From Pomphorhynchus laevis (Eukaryota > Acanthocephala > Palaeacanthocephala > Echinorhynchida > Pomphorhynchidae): a stretch of 64,000 nucleotides of DNA. A model generated the notes under the pieces. That model was given only the letters and a program-made list of their open reading frames with translations. It was not told where the DNA came from and ran no database searches. The DNA lies in NCBI GenBank assembly GCA_012934845.2, contig WNNJ02001820.1, forward strand, positions 208,821-272,820, read 5' to 3'. Below, piece by piece: positions 13,055-24,830 of the stretch (position 1 is the first letter of the stretch; each line of letters starts with the position of its first letter). A program made the translations under genes and the position numbers.

Positions 13055-13755
13055 CACTGTTCTTTGTCCTCCATTCTTTCACTCATTCTTGGCGACTTCA
13101 ATATTCGTCTCGAATGCCTTTTCTTCCACTGATTCCATCCGATTCATCAACGTTCTATTCAACTACAATTACAAACTCATCTCTACTGCCTCCACATATC
13201 TTTGGCGGGGCACTCGATATCATGGCTATCCCCAATCGTTTTACTGCCTAGATCTCACTGTACATCTCCGATTCGGGTCTATCCGATCAGTTTCACGTCA
13301 CCCTTTATTTCACTTTAAACCAATCCCCGCCTCGCACGTCTACCATCTTACGTCGCCCATGGAGAAATCTTAACATCCCCTTCTCCTCTCTGTCTTACTT
13401 AGGTCGTCTCTATCTTCTCCCACAATAACATCTTCCTCTCCTCACGATCTTGCCTTTCTTTTCGACTCTGAACTCACATCCACTCTCGATCTTCTCTTGT
13501 CCCTCAAGCATCACCCTCACCGTCGCTTGCACTGTGCCCCATGGTTTGACATCCAATGCCTACTCTCAAAGCGTCGACTCCGTCATGCTTTGAGAGTCTA
13601 TTACCGCTTTCCTCAAACCTGATATTTGCTCGCTCACTCCGTCTCTCCGTGATTCCTATCTTGCTCTTCGCCAGTCTTATCTCCACCTACTACGTACTAA
13701 ATGCAACTCCGTCTATCAACATAAAATCGACATTTCATTCAACATTTCATTAGAA
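13055..13755 (+). mobile_element. LINE endonuclease/linker fragment (L2/CR1-like), broken
   Basis: On the + strand, and head to head with the preceding fragment, split frames read STDSIRFINVLFNYNY, then GGALDIMAIPNRFTA, then DSGLSDQFHVTLYF. This resembles the order GDFN, GHTLDLVI, LSDHxxV of L2/CR1-type endonucleases. A linker with PHRRLHCAPWFD and RLRHAL follows. Composition is unusually pyrimidine-rich on the + strand. There is no reverse transcriptase. The fragment ends abruptly at about 13755, just before a TA-rich junction with the dispersed repeat that follows. Confidence 0.6.
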
Positions 13756-13778
13756 AAACAGTGATATATATAATATCG

Positions 13779-14137
13779 GTGCACGGATGTGCTGAGTAAA
13801 CAACGGTCCAGGATTTCTTATGGAATGCTGCATTTATACTAAATGGGGTTGCTTGATAGACTGGACTTTGATTCACGACTTTCAGTCACCATGTCACTTC
13901 TAGACGACCAATGAGTACCCGGCAACACTCATCAGTAGAATGAGGTACACACTGGTCGTTTCGGTTGCCTGTGTGACATTGTGAATAAAGGCGTTTCCGA
14001 CACTTTGCTTAATTGTCTGAGGCTCGTAACCAGATCGAATTGCTGTGCGGACCATCCTTTAACACTAGGCAGAGGTTGTTGCTGAATTGTCGCTGAACTC
14101 GTTGGATCCTTAATGGATACGGCAGGTATAATAGTAG
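13779..14137 (+). repeat. Dispersed repeat S, copy 1 of a tandem pair
   Basis: A 359-bp unit beginning GTGCACGGATGTGCTGAGTA and ending near ACTCGTTGGATCCTT, followed at once by a second unit. No open frame or reverse-transcriptase sequence is present. A TA-rich stretch precedes it. It may be a SINE or a non-autonomous DNA element. I could not see convincing tRNA A and B boxes or terminal inverted repeats. Confidence 0.75.
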
Positions 14138-14476
14138 TGCACGGATGTGCTGAGTAGACAACGGTCCAGGATTTCTTTCGAAATACGGCATTTATACAAA
14201 ATGGTGTTGCTTGTTAGATTAGACTTTCATTTACGACTTTCAGTCACCATGTCACTTCTAGACGACCAATTAGTACCCGGCAACATTCATCAGTAGAATG
14301 AAGTACTCACTGGTCGTTTCGGTTGCCTGTGTGACATTTTGAATAAAAGCGTTTCCGACACTTTGCTTAATTGTCTGAGGCTTACGCTCTTTACCAGATC
14401 AAATTGCTGTGCAAACTATCCTTAAACACTAGGCCCATGTTGTTCCTGAATTGTCGCTGCACTCGTTGGATCCTTT
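14138..14476 (+). repeat. Dispersed repeat S, copy 2 of a tandem pair
   Basis: Second unit of the same repeat, starting with the same 20-base opening as 13779 and ending before a TATATA run. It differs from the first at scattered positions and by a short insertion near 14384. The two units are direct neighbours, so either the repeat inserted into itself or it was duplicated after insertion. Confidence 0.75.
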
Positions 14477-15762
14477 ATATATAATGCAATTTTCAAAAGT
14501 AACTGACAAACTATTTGTCATTTTCTTTTGAAAATATTTAATGAAAAAAAATTATGAGATTATATACACCATTTAAAACCCCAACAGGTGACAGTTTGCC
14601 CAAGTGACAGTTTAAAACCAATTATTAACTGATATATAGCTGTAAGCAATTTATATGAATCATAGTCAGTAATCACATCAACCTATATATATAAATTTCT
14701 AAATTGTTGGTATTGGAAAAGCCAGCACTTAAAATTAAACCTTTGTTAATTATCAAAATATCGTCACCAGTTGTAATTTTATTTTATGGTTGATTTATTT
14801 AAAATCTGTTAATCCGAAAATTTATATATGTCGAGTACGAATTAATGCAATTCAAATTTTTTATATATATATTTGGAGGATTCATTGATGAATTTACCGA
14901 TACTGTATATTTGAATTAATACAAATTATTACTCCAATAAATAGTATTAATATTTATTTGGTATTTATAATACAAATCGTGCTATGTTAAATTACAAACC
15001 ATATGTAACAAATAAAAAATAAATTTGCTTTTAACAACTCTAGAGAACAAATATGTCATCGTCAAATATTTTAATTGTAAGCAGTTACCTGATTAATCAG
15101 AACTCTCCTGTTCTATTAATAATAAATAAATCATTACATGCTATCTCAAAGATATCACTGAAAAAATAAAACAATTATATCTAATTTCTTGAATATTACT
15201 ATAAATAGATTCTCGTTTATAGTTGATCCCAAAGTGGATCGATGTGGACCGATGGATTAAGTAAATAATAAACATCCGAAAATTGGAATATATAATTTAT
15301 TACGATAGCATATTTAAGCCAAGCGAGGTATTTGACTTCGTTTGGCAAATGTTTGGCTATATTTCTTGAGAGTGAGCTAAAGTCAAATTCAGAATATTTT
15401 GCTTTGAAATATCGGCTTAACATTTCCATTAAACTATGCATTCGTAGACGTTTATTTTTGTAAAATTTAACAACTATTTCGCGGGTGATACAACTAATTG
15501 ATATACATCACATGATATTAAAAAGATAATGTCTACTAGAATTAATGCTTTCTAATTTTTAATTGACAACATTAGTTTTCTACGAAATATTATGAATTCA
15601 ACCATTAAGCTATCTTTTAAAGTTGTATTTAAAAAACTGTAAGAAAAAATTCAAGGAATACTTCTAATATTCAACGTTATTAATGTATAATTGCTATATG
15701 GTGTGTTCTATTTACAAAATGGAATATTAAATAGATAAGTTTATTTTAGCTTGTTTCATTAA
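14477..15762. other. AT-rich stretch upstream of the dehydrogenase exon
   Basis: No recognisable coding sequence. If the dehydrogenase has an upstream exon encoding an N-terminal membrane anchor, it could lie here or further left. I could not identify it, nor a promoter. Confidence 0.35.
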
Positions 15763-15898
15763 GAGTGGAAAGATTACGCAACATTTAAGTTTCATAGTTT
15801 ATGCATCTGTCATCGAAATCTTCATGGAACTGTAACTATAATCACAGGTGCAAATAGCGGCATTGGCTACGAGGCAACAAAGATTCTCGCGGATAGAG
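15763..15898 (+). CDS. Short-chain dehydrogenase (RDH11-14-like), nucleotide-binding exon
   Basis: The protein is an NAD(P)-dependent short-chain dehydrogenase/reductase of the kind that reduces or oxidises retinoids, steroids or lipid aldehydes, usually at the ER or mitochondrial membrane. This exon encodes LHGTVTIITGANSGIGYEAT, the first beta strand and the TGxxxGIG dinucleotide-binding motif, then KILADRG. The frame is open from 15763; the true acceptor is unsure, with AG sites at about 15762 and 15802. The preceding residues CICHRN resemble the short Cys/basic linker of RDH proteins. It ends at a GT donor (15899) after one base of a codon and joins exactly to 19190. The family is firm; the substrate cannot be read from sequence. 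Confidence 0.85.
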
Positions 15899-17280
15899 GT
15901 TTACTCATAAAGTTGTTTTCTTCCTATTGTAGTTTAATTCATTACAGTTGTTAGTTTTTGCGCGATCAGTTCTTTAATTTAAAATTCAATTTTCGTATAA
16001 AATTTGTAAAGACATGTTTCAGAATAAGGATAGCGTTTGCTTTTGTTTTTAAATAAAAAGATAACCCTAAAATGGATTAATTACATCTTCTACAGTCGTT
16101 AATTATTGGCACATCTATTATATAGATGATTTTTGTAAAATTTTGATGTAAGCAAACTTTTAAAGAGCATATTTTGAAATTATAAAGTAACATACATAAA
16201 TTATATATCAAAATGTAAATATATATACATATATATAATTGTTGTCCGGTCAAATTGTTGTCCGGGATCCGTAGTTAACGGTACAGCCATGCATTAACTA
16301 TATGAAGATAAAATCGGTAAGCATAAAGATAAATAATATTAACGTTGCAGTGCAAGTCCTTTTTCAATTGCTAGAACTTTTATTATTTTTTAAACAAGAA
16401 TAGGCAGTGGCTATATATACAGTACCGATTATTTACAGAAGGATCATCTACATTACCTATTATCTTCAGAACCGATTATCTACTTAACCGCTTTGACTAA
16501 TACTATATATACTGTGTATATTGCGATAGAACAGAATTTTTGAATATATTGTAAATTTGATAACATTGACCGATTTTTTCTTTAATTAGATTAAAAATTC
16601 ACATATCTACGTTGTAAGGACTGTCAACAATAAAACATTGACAAATCTTACCAGGCTTAAAATTGTCTACAAAACTGTTTTTCTTTCTTTCAAATTATAG
16701 AAACTAATCAGTTAATTAATCCGATAACTGATTAATCAATAATTGACCAATAATTAATCAAATTGATCAAATGTGATCAATTTGATCAATTATTTATTCG
16801 TGTAATTATAGTGTTTGATGGTTTGCTACTACTATAATAAAATTCATTGCTAAATTTGAATATTCAAATCGGCTGTTCCACTTCAATATGTAACATGACA
16901 GTTATTATCATAATTTGGATCTTAAAGTATAATGCAGTGCTAACATACATATATGTGAATTGTTGTAATGCAAACCATTGGCACAATCCCCTTATATATT
17001 CAAAATTCTGATTATTAAACTGATTACAATTGTTAAATTGACGAAATCCTGCTAAGAGGCAAAACGATTTCAAAAACATGTTCCCATCTTCTGTTTTCCA
17101 CATGTTAACACTGTAACAAACGTCTTTGATGATCACATACAACAATACTACCTTTTTATATGTGACTATATATAGTTTTAATTCATTAATTCGTTTTATC
17201 AACTCGAATAAAAGCAAATTCAAAACTAGTCTCACCCTAGTTTTGAAATAAAAAATTCAAAAAGAATATATATATAATAG

Positions 17281-17305
17281 TAATGCACGAATGTGCTGAG
17301 CAGAC
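17281..17305 (+). repeat. Dispersed repeat S, 5' end fragment
   Basis: About 25 bp (AATGCACGAATGTGCTGAGC) matching the opening of repeat S and then dissolving into a TA repeat. The same opening next to TATATA occurs at 13779, which suggests that the repeat sits in TA-rich sites. Confidence 0.45.
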
Positions 17306-17386
17306 AATATATATGTATATATATGTATATTTCCATATTATCAAATTGTTGCACTGCTGCTGGGACCCTCACGGAGTACTCATATG

Positions 17387-17512
17387 TATTCATAAATATT
17401 AATACACCAGCTTTAATAGAGAGATATTAACTTTATTCAAAACGTTTCAATAAACGTTTTGAATAAAGTTAATATCTCTCTATTAAAGCTGGTGTATTAA
17501 TATTTATGAATA
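17387..17512. repeat. Perfect long palindrome, 61-bp arms, 4-base loop
   Basis: Left arm 17387-17447 and right arm 17452-17512 are exact reverse complements over 61 bases, separated by CAAT. The inner end is AACGTTT/AAACGTT and the outer end TATTCATAAATA/TATTTATGAATA. It is not coding. Such perfection implies either very recent origin, active gene conversion between arms, or a fold-back artefact of sequencing or assembly. Confidence 0.9.
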
Positions 17513-17754
17513 TATATTTGTATATATAGAAAGTATCAATAGAGTTATTTGAACCACAGCTATCTATTGAATATTGAATTGTGTTACTAACGAAGGGGTA
17601 ACCCGAAAACGTTTTTAAATAAAATTGCAAAAGAAGCTTGGTTTAATTTTATATACTTACCTATTTTGATATATATGTATATATACATATATATACCGAT
17701 ATATATATACATATATATACCGATTCAAACGAAACTCTTATGATTATATATATA

Positions 17755-17850
17755 AGTTCACCCTACTGATGAGTGCTGCCGGCTACCATCAGCTCGTCTA
17801 GGAGTGATAAGGAAGTCTGCTCTGCATGTAATCGAACTCCGGTTTTTGGC
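17755..17850 (-). repeat. Dispersed repeat S, partial copy
   Basis: Reverse-strand match to the middle of repeat S: CTGATGAGTGCTGCCGG and CTCGTCTAGGAGTGA are the complement of the region that reads CTAGACGA ... CACTCATCAG in the copy at 13779. Both ends are truncated beside ATATAT tracts. Confidence 0.6.
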
Positions 17851-17979
17851 AAAATCTACGATTATATATATAATAAGAGTTTCGTTTTAATCGGTATTTC
17901 TCGAGATTGCGATTAGCAATTCGTTCCATATGTTTGTGTAGGTGTTTCAAACAGCATATTCTTTATGATGAAAGTTTGC

Positions 17980-18190
17980 AGGCTAAAGAATTGCAAATTG
18001 TAGGATTAAAGAGCTAACGACACCCACAATTTAAGCTAGATGTCGGAAATGCATTTTCACAATGTCACAGAGGCAGCCGAAACGGCGTGTGATAGTTCAT
18101 CTTACTGACGATGGCTACCGGCTATCACATGACCGTCTAGGAGTGACGAAAGTTTGCAGGCTAAAGAATAGGCTCGATTCAGACACCTAC
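17980..18190 (-). repeat. Dispersed repeat S, partial copy
   Basis: Reverse-strand copy of the middle of repeat S, including GTCACAGAGGCAGCCGAAAC (complement of GTTTCGGTTGCCTGTGTGAC) and CCGTCTAGGAGTGAC. It is more diverged than the tandem pair at 13.8-14.5 kb. Confidence 0.65.
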
Positions 18191-18334
18191 ATACATATTT
18201 CTTGAGATTCTATATATTTTCTCATTTTGTTTTTATACTGTTGCTTCGGATTTTCCGACTGAAAGCAAAAGACCATGGCAATTTATTTGGACGTTTCGCA
18301 TTTACAGAATTGTGTATTTAAGCTGTTAAAATTA

Positions 18335-18515
18335 TATATATGGAGTACTCGGCAACACTCATCAGTAGAATGAAGCACCAACAAATTGTTTCAGTTGTCT
18401 GAGTGGCATTGTGAATGAAGGCGTTTCTGACACATTGCCTTATTGACTAAGGCTTACGCTGTTTACCAGATCGAATTGATATGCGGACCATTCTTAAACA
18501 TAGGCATTATTATAT
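18335..18515 (+). repeat. Dispersed repeat S, partial copy
   Basis: Forward copy starting within the unit at GAGTACTCGGCAACACTCAT and running through CATTGTGAATGAAGGCGTTT to the GCGGACCATTCTTAAACA block. It is bordered on both sides by TATATA sequence and lacks the first ~150 bp of the unit. Confidence 0.7.
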
Positions 18516-19189
18516 AAAAGGTGATTCTCAATAGTTTGGTTTGCATGTTTTTAATACAACAATTCAGATATATATATGTTAGCACTAGATATATATCCCA
18601 ATATAAGGTTAATATGTCTTATATCGCTAACAACAATACTATATAAATTATAGGAACTAAGAAAGTGGTAGAGTGAAAATTTCTTATTGCAAAACGATCA
18701 TTGTATTTCGACAGTTCCTGTTATCATCTTCATTATTACAAAAGTTTTTTTTTCATTCTTGTAAATTTATAGAAAATGTAAGAAGAAAGAAATTAATATT
18801 TATATTAATTTAATTAATAATTTAATAATTTAATAATTATATTAATTTAATATAAAAATTAATATTTTTATACAATAATATCAATTTAATATCAGATTAG
18901 TCTAAATTATTTAAATTATAAATTCCAAATAACGCATCCGTGCATGATATTTATACGCATACGTGATCCGTCGTTAAATTGCGTTTGCGACGAAAAAAAT
19001 TATAACTTGATAGAACAATGATTTATTCTAGTGATATCCTTTCATTTTGCTTCAAACAAATGTATATATTTACATATTTTTTTTATCTTAGTGGTATATT
19101 TAAGCTATATACATTAATTTACTGTTTCGCAATTTACACAAGCCTTAACATGAAACTGCTTCCGTAAATTGAGTACTTCTAATTTATAG

Positions 19190-19381
19190 GATCAAAAGTC
19201 ATAATGGCATGTCGTTCAGAATATAAAGCAAAAATGGCTAAGGACATTATGTTGAGAGAAAATATAAATCGCGACATCGTGGTTGAAATAGTAGATGTAT
19301 CCAGTCTTGCTTCTGTTCGATCATTTGCTCAGAGAATTTGTTCGCAATACGATAAAATTGATATTTTAATAAATAACGCAG
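19190..19381 (+). CDS. Short-chain dehydrogenase, second recognised exon
   Basis: Encodes (G)[10 protein letters not shown], the end of the second strand with the ACR motif typical of the NADP-preferring RDH group, then [15 protein letters not shown] and [11 protein letters not shown]. The NNAG motif stabilises the central sheet and lies close to the cofactor. Exon length is 192 nt, entering and leaving in phase 1. Acceptor TTTATAG and donor GTATCA are both standard. Confidence 0.9.
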
Positions 19382-19434
19382 GTATCATGTTAAATTATTG
19401 GCCAAGCATTTTCTTTTTTTCATTTTCTTTATAG

Positions 19435-19590
19435 GCGTAATGACGGATTCGTGTCTAAGTGAAGACGGTTATGAAATTCACTTTGCTACGAATCATCTTG
19501 GCCATTTTTTGTTGACAAATCTCTTACTTGATAAACTAAAAAAATCTCCAGATGCTAGAATTATAAATGTGAGCTCAGCTGCTCATTTGA
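19435..19590 (+). CDS. Short-chain dehydrogenase, third recognised exon
   Basis: Encodes (G)[34 protein letters not shown] and [12 protein letters not shown]. The Ser pair in NVSSAAH contains the catalytic serine of the Ser-Tyr-Lys triad. It is separated from the previous exon by a 53-bp intron ending TTCTTTATAG, which contrasts strongly with the other introns. Length is 156 nt, phase 1 on both sides; donor GTAAGT is consensus. Confidence 0.9.
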
Positions 19591-20485
19591 GTAAGTTAAT
19601 GATGCTTGATTTGCATATTATCGTAATTTTCAAACAACATTGAACGATTCAGCATTAATTATAAATATAAGAACACTAAGTATGCACTACAGTAATCATT
19701 TAGCGCTAATGTGATTTGCTTATAAGAAGCTCGAATGGGTCTTGTTTGTAAGTTCAGAAAAAATTGTAAAATTATATTTTTAAAATTATTATCTCCAAGT
19801 TTAAATTTAGCACATTATTATTTTACGCCTTTTGCCCGACATGTATTAAAATTCCGAATACAAATGAATTAATGATTTTGTCACGAACAAAATAACTTAA
19901 TCAAATCAGTTAAGTGAGTCTTAGTAACTTTGTACTATATATAAATTTTAAAAACAAAATATTTTAATCTTAACATATTCTATAATTCACTATTTTATAA
20001 GTAAACAATTTAACTTTATTTTTTACGAATTGATTAATGTATAATTTACATTTTGTATTAAAATAGAGGTTAGCAGTCATTTTATTAGGTTTTGGCTACT
20101 ATTGCTCAACACAACATAGTTGCGGTCTAAATATTAATGCGATTTCCCCTTTGCAATTTAGTTATTTGGATTAATATCTTATTATAATACAAAGTATTTG
20201 TCTATTGAAAGTATATTGTCCGTCTTTTAAAATTTATTTATAGTACCCTAGTTTAAAAAATGTATTATTTAAATTATTTGAATTATTGTCGAGAAAGCCA
20301 TATCATTACATATGCAATTCGTAAAATTTCGTTAAAGTATTATAATTAATATTATTTGGTATGAATGCTCATGCATAAATAAATTATTTTTAGATTTATT
20401 TAAACGTAACAGTAATTTTACTTACGCTTCTTTAATATCTACTAAATCTAGATTTGTATAAAGCGCCAGGATCAGAAATCCTGGC

Positions 20486-22110
20486 GCAGTTCTTTTGACG
20501 ATCGACGCAGATAATGCATTTAATAGAATTAACAGACCAACAGCTCTTATTAACATTTCTCGCATATGTCTGTCGATGTCTACAGTATTACACAACCTCT
20601 ATGATAGTCCATCCCAATTATCGATTAGAAATGAATTTATAACATCTTACGAAGGCTTCACACAGGGCGATGTACTAGCAATGTCTGCTTACGCGGTAGC
20701 AACCATACCGCTATTACAGGGCATCAAAGACAATTTCCCTCGTATCAATCAATTCTGGTACGCAGATGATGGTAATTTAGTCGGTGAACCTAATCAAATC
20801 TACAATTCATTCAAATTTCTATGCGAACACGGATCTGCTTTTGGATTCAATATAAATAAGGAAAAGTGTGTGCTGCTAACTACACATGATAAAGCCTCTG
20901 CTATGTACTAACTATTTAAAGACCCAGGAATAAAAATCGCCGTCGATGGAACCATAGTATTGGGTGCTCCGATCGGTGATAATAATTATATTCACAAAAC
21001 GATAAGCTCCAAAATTTCTAAATACTGCTTACTTGTTGATCGTTTAGCTGACGTCGGTGTTATTGATTTACAGGTAAGCTATGCTAGTATGACCAGAGCT
21101 TTGCAGCATAAATATATACACATGCAACGAACGACGAATTGTTTAAATAGCTGGTTCGATGAATTAAATAATATTATTCAGCGTCGCTTTGACGAACTTT
21201 TTAATTTGAACTCAACAAATGACAATTCAATGTGGCCATTATTTTCGCTCCCATCAAGATACGGTGGTCTAGGCATAGTTGACCCACGAGTCACAGCGCA
21301 AGTAGAGTTCGAAAACTCTGAGAAGCTATGTCTTCCTTATTTAGCCGGCTTGTATGGGGTTGAGTTAAAGGCAGAGCAAGATAAGTATATTTCCCAGATA
21401 CGCACATCAAAAAACGAGATACACAAATCCCTACTTATGGATAAGCTATCTGATTTAGATAAAACGGCTTTATGCATATTGAAGCACCAACATTGCCCAT
21501 GCGGTAAACGAACATCACTGGCACACTCACTAACTTGTCCAACTGGAGGTTATTCTTCGATTAGACACGATTTGATTCGTGATATATTATCCAATACCAT
21601 GACCAAAATTTGCGATAATGTCCAGACAGAACCAATATTGAAATCAGTTCACCATAGTATTGTGTTCGAGCGCACAAGCACTTCTAGAGATCATGATGCA
21701 CTTTTAGACATTGTTTGCTATGAATTTTACGGAGGTCGTTCTGAGCGAACTTTATTCGATACATGCGTATTCAACGCATTCGCGCCGTCTAACCTCTGGA
21801 AGTCAACAACGTCCGCCTTTGAATTTTACGAAAAACGAAAAATCGCAAAGTATCAAGAGAGAGTCATACTAATAGAGAGAGGGCAAATTTTTCGCCATTA
21901 GTGTTTTCCTGTTTTGGTGGTGAAAGTAAATCGTCGGTGACGATAATTCAGCGCATTGCTCATAAATTGGCAATTAGAAAAAGACACACATACGTAGAGG
22001 AATTGACACGCCTTCGGTCAACAATTGGTATACAACTGGCTCGCTCAATTTCTTTATGCGTTCGGGGTGCCCGTTCTGCTCGCAATCGCCCTGCGCACTA
22101 AATTAAAAGT
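20486..22110 (+). mobile_element. R2-like LINE copy C, 5'-truncated, nearly intact ORF
   Basis: Reverse transcriptase begins abruptly at AVLLTIDADNAFN and carries EGFTQGDVLAMSAYAVATIP, WYADDGNLVG and FGFNINKEKC. A TAA at 20909 interrupts the frame once. The C-terminal half (20960-21901) follows in the same frame with HCPCGKRTSLAHSLTC, a CxC...H...C zinc knuckle, then IRHDLIRDIL and RDHDALLDIVCYEF ... FDTCVFNAFAPSN, resembling the knuckle plus restriction-like endonuclease of R2-type elements. One frame change near 21900 leads to the conserved tail LARSISLCVRGARSA. The N-terminal Cys cluster is absent through 5' truncation. It is the best-preserved copy in the window and a younger insertion than A or B. 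Confidence 0.85.
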
Positions 22111-22114
22111 ACAC

Positions 22115-24290
22115 TATTTTTTAATTATTTGGCGCATCAATGTTTTGTGTTTGTTTGTAATATTTGAAGTTCTTATAAAAAATATTCTCTCTCAAAAACA
22201 AAAATTATTTAATCTATATTTATACCCTTTTGACAGCATTTTCCTTAATCCACTATTCTCAATTAATTCTAGATTATGGGTACATATATGTTCATTTTTT
22301 TTATCAAAATAAACACGTCTGCAATTGCATTCTGTTTCTATAATATTACTAATATCACCGTTACATATCGCTTTCAATTATCTATTAAAATTACAAATTT
22401 TTCGTTCTAATGGCCGTAACAGTTTATGCCGTATTTTATGAATATATTTATTTAAATCTGATTCTATTATTTCTTTACTTTTAAAAATTCGAGTTTAAGA
22501 AAATTACATGTATATGTTTTATCAAACATATATTTAATGATTTTATTATGAATATTAAATATCCAGGTAAATATTTGATAATTAACTAATGATATATAAA
22601 TTAATATTTTGAAAATTTAATAATTAATAAAATATAAAAAACAATAGAATTTAAATAAGTAATAATAAATATTCATTTCATTATGAATAATGAATATTTG
22701 TAAACTTCAACACACTACACTAATATCTATAATTATATAATTTAATTTAAATTATATAATAATTTTTAATCATATAATTTATTCGAATTTATAATTATAA
22801 CTACGGATTATGCTGTGACAATCAGCATTATATTAATTGTTTGGGCTCCGCGGAAAAACTCCTGGATGCGGATCTTTCTGGAAAACCCGCATGTTGACTA
22901 ATATTGAAGTAGTGATATAGAAGTAACTTGAGGTGATTAACTCGAATAAGTGAATTTTAACTAAAAGATCAAAACTTGTTTCAACCAAACGCTATTCGCA
23001 AGCAAATTGTTAACAATACTTGAATTTTATATATAGTGCTCTAGCGTGACTTTAAAGAATCGAAGAGCACCTTGTTAGAATTAATTATATATTTATCTAC
23101 AGAGTTTGATGATTTTAATATTTTACAAACTTAATGATTTAGGTTAAGACCGAATATAATGTAGAAATTTAGTGCACGCATATGTACCTGTACGAGTTTG
23201 TGATATACATAATTGGTCATAACACTTCAAGGTATATGTTTCATGCGATAAATCTACCTAGAAGTAATTTATGACATTCACATTTAGGTAATTTTGAAAG
23301 CAATTCTCGTAAATCGATATCATATAAGAAGTAATTTAAAGTCAAGAAGAAAGAGTTTAGAATGAGGGGATACATTTAAAAAAGAAAGGGTTTTGACGAA
23401 AATATATAAAAATATCGTGCTATGTTTATCTCCTAGAAGAACTATCGTTATTACGGCGGAGTTAGTTATTGGAGCGAAAATGTTCACGTTGTTGTTGATG
23501 CGTACTTTTTCGGAAATTAATAGCATCTGCAGCATTTCAAAATGTATTCTGTGATATCATATTGTGTTTGTAAGTTTTCGATAATCAATCGGTCAAGACT
23601 GTCAATCGCTTTTGCGAAATTGACGAAAATCTCATCAGCGCGATGATTCCTGGAAAGCATGTTTAAAACGGCATTAAGAACTTTAGAATATACGTTTAAA
23701 GTGGATGAGTTTGAGGAAAATTGTTTTGCTCAAGATAAAGTAAGCGGATAAATAATTTGAGAGTTAAAGCATAAGCAGGGAGGTATAACATTTATAAACA
23801 TCACAAAATATTTCATTAAGAAATAAGCTCAATTTTCACGTGAACATATTTATTTTATTCAATATCTGGATCTCGATTTGTTCATGTTCATGTCGTTTAA
23901 TGCGCTTTATCATTATGCAGTAAACGCGTTTCCAGCTCATGTACAATTATTAGGCGCTCTAATTGTTTGTCGAGAAAGTATGAAATGTATCTTAATTGAA
24001 TAATTTCGGGATGATTTATTTTTAATGTGGAAAAGCCTTTCAATGAAAATTGTGATGGCAACTAATCGGAGGACTTTTCAGGATATCTTTAAAAACAAGT
24101 TGAAGGATAATATGGACGCGTTCTCAATTTTTCTTTGAATGTCTTTTTTGTTTATGCTTTCTTTATATTCCTTTTTTACATATTGGGATGCCCATGTATA
24201 GCCTGCGCGGTCTTTTGGTAGCCTATAGTAATAATAAGATCAATTTATTAATACCACTTTACCTTTCGGTATTGGGCATAACAAAACAGA
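22115..24290. other. AT-rich intronic stretch, nothing recognised
   Basis: No coding sequence I can support; composition is strongly AT-biased up to about 22800 and somewhat more mixed after that. A GGGCTCCGCGGAAAAACTCC patch near 22843-22880 has higher GC and may be a fragment of an unknown repeat. Confidence 0.4.
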
Positions 24291-24294
24291 AAAA

Positions 24295-24424
24295 TAGAAC
24301 TGATTTTCAAAACCTTCACGCATCAATATCCGATAATGATAATTCTTTTAAGAATTAATTCTTTTATAGAACTGATTTTTAAAACCTTCAAGCATCAATA
24401 TCTGATAATGATAATTCTTTTAAG
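24295..24424. repeat. Tandem duplication, period 72 bp
   Basis: Two adjacent copies (24295-24366 and 24367-24424, the second incomplete) share TAGAACTGATTTT, AAAACCTTCA, GCATCAATATC and GATAATGATAATTCTTTTAA, with a few substitutions. The second copy runs into the gypsy-related 150-bp block. Confidence 0.7.
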
Positions 24425-24830
24425 ATCGAGCATTCGAAGACATGGAGTATACTAGTACATTCGTTTTTGCAAAATAAACAGATACATGATGCTAAACGTT
24501 CGTGGAATTAGAATCGCGTATAATTTATCGTGATAACCATGTACCGTGACTCTCTAAATCAGAGTTCGTTTTATGGCACATGCTTCTCTCCATTTTGTCT
24601 ATGTGAAAACCGGAGTGAGATAGTACTCTGGAGCGATTGAATACATCTTTTGAGTAAACCTGTCTTGATTTGTTGTAAAAGCTTATATTTGTTCGAGTTT
24701 GAACATTAATCTTATTATTGTTGAACATGGTTCCAACAAAGAAAGTGTCGCAACGACCGAGGATGAGCATTTGGGAGATAACCCTACTATTCGCTTTATG
24801 AATCTCCATTGACACTTGTCTAACTGATTA
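24406..24830 (-). mobile_element. Gypsy-related fragment with 150-bp block shared with G2
   Basis: Positions 24406-24555 are identical to 25434-25583 at the left end of gypsy element G2. Further right, GGAGCGATTGAATACATCTT (24630-24649) is also shared with G2 near 25843. This is therefore a second, partial and rearranged copy of the 3' part of the same broken family. No LTR pair can be drawn. Confidence 0.65.

Larger units (their letters stand above)
15899..19189. other. Dehydrogenase intron 1 (3.3 kb)
   Basis: Begins GT, ends AG. It contains TA-repeat tracts (17250-17340 and 17660-17720), several pieces of dispersed repeat S and a long perfect palindrome, each listed separately. The 123-codon minus-strand frame at 16864-17235 shows no family features. 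Confidence 0.7.

Noticed and set aside
13504-13686. Minus-strand frame within the pyrimidine-rich LINE fragment
   Set aside because: Shadow of the + strand linker that carries the PHRRLHCAPWFD-type motif.
13779-14476. tRNA-derived SINE head in repeat S
   Set aside because: No convincing A box and B box at proper spacing; left as an unclassified repeat.
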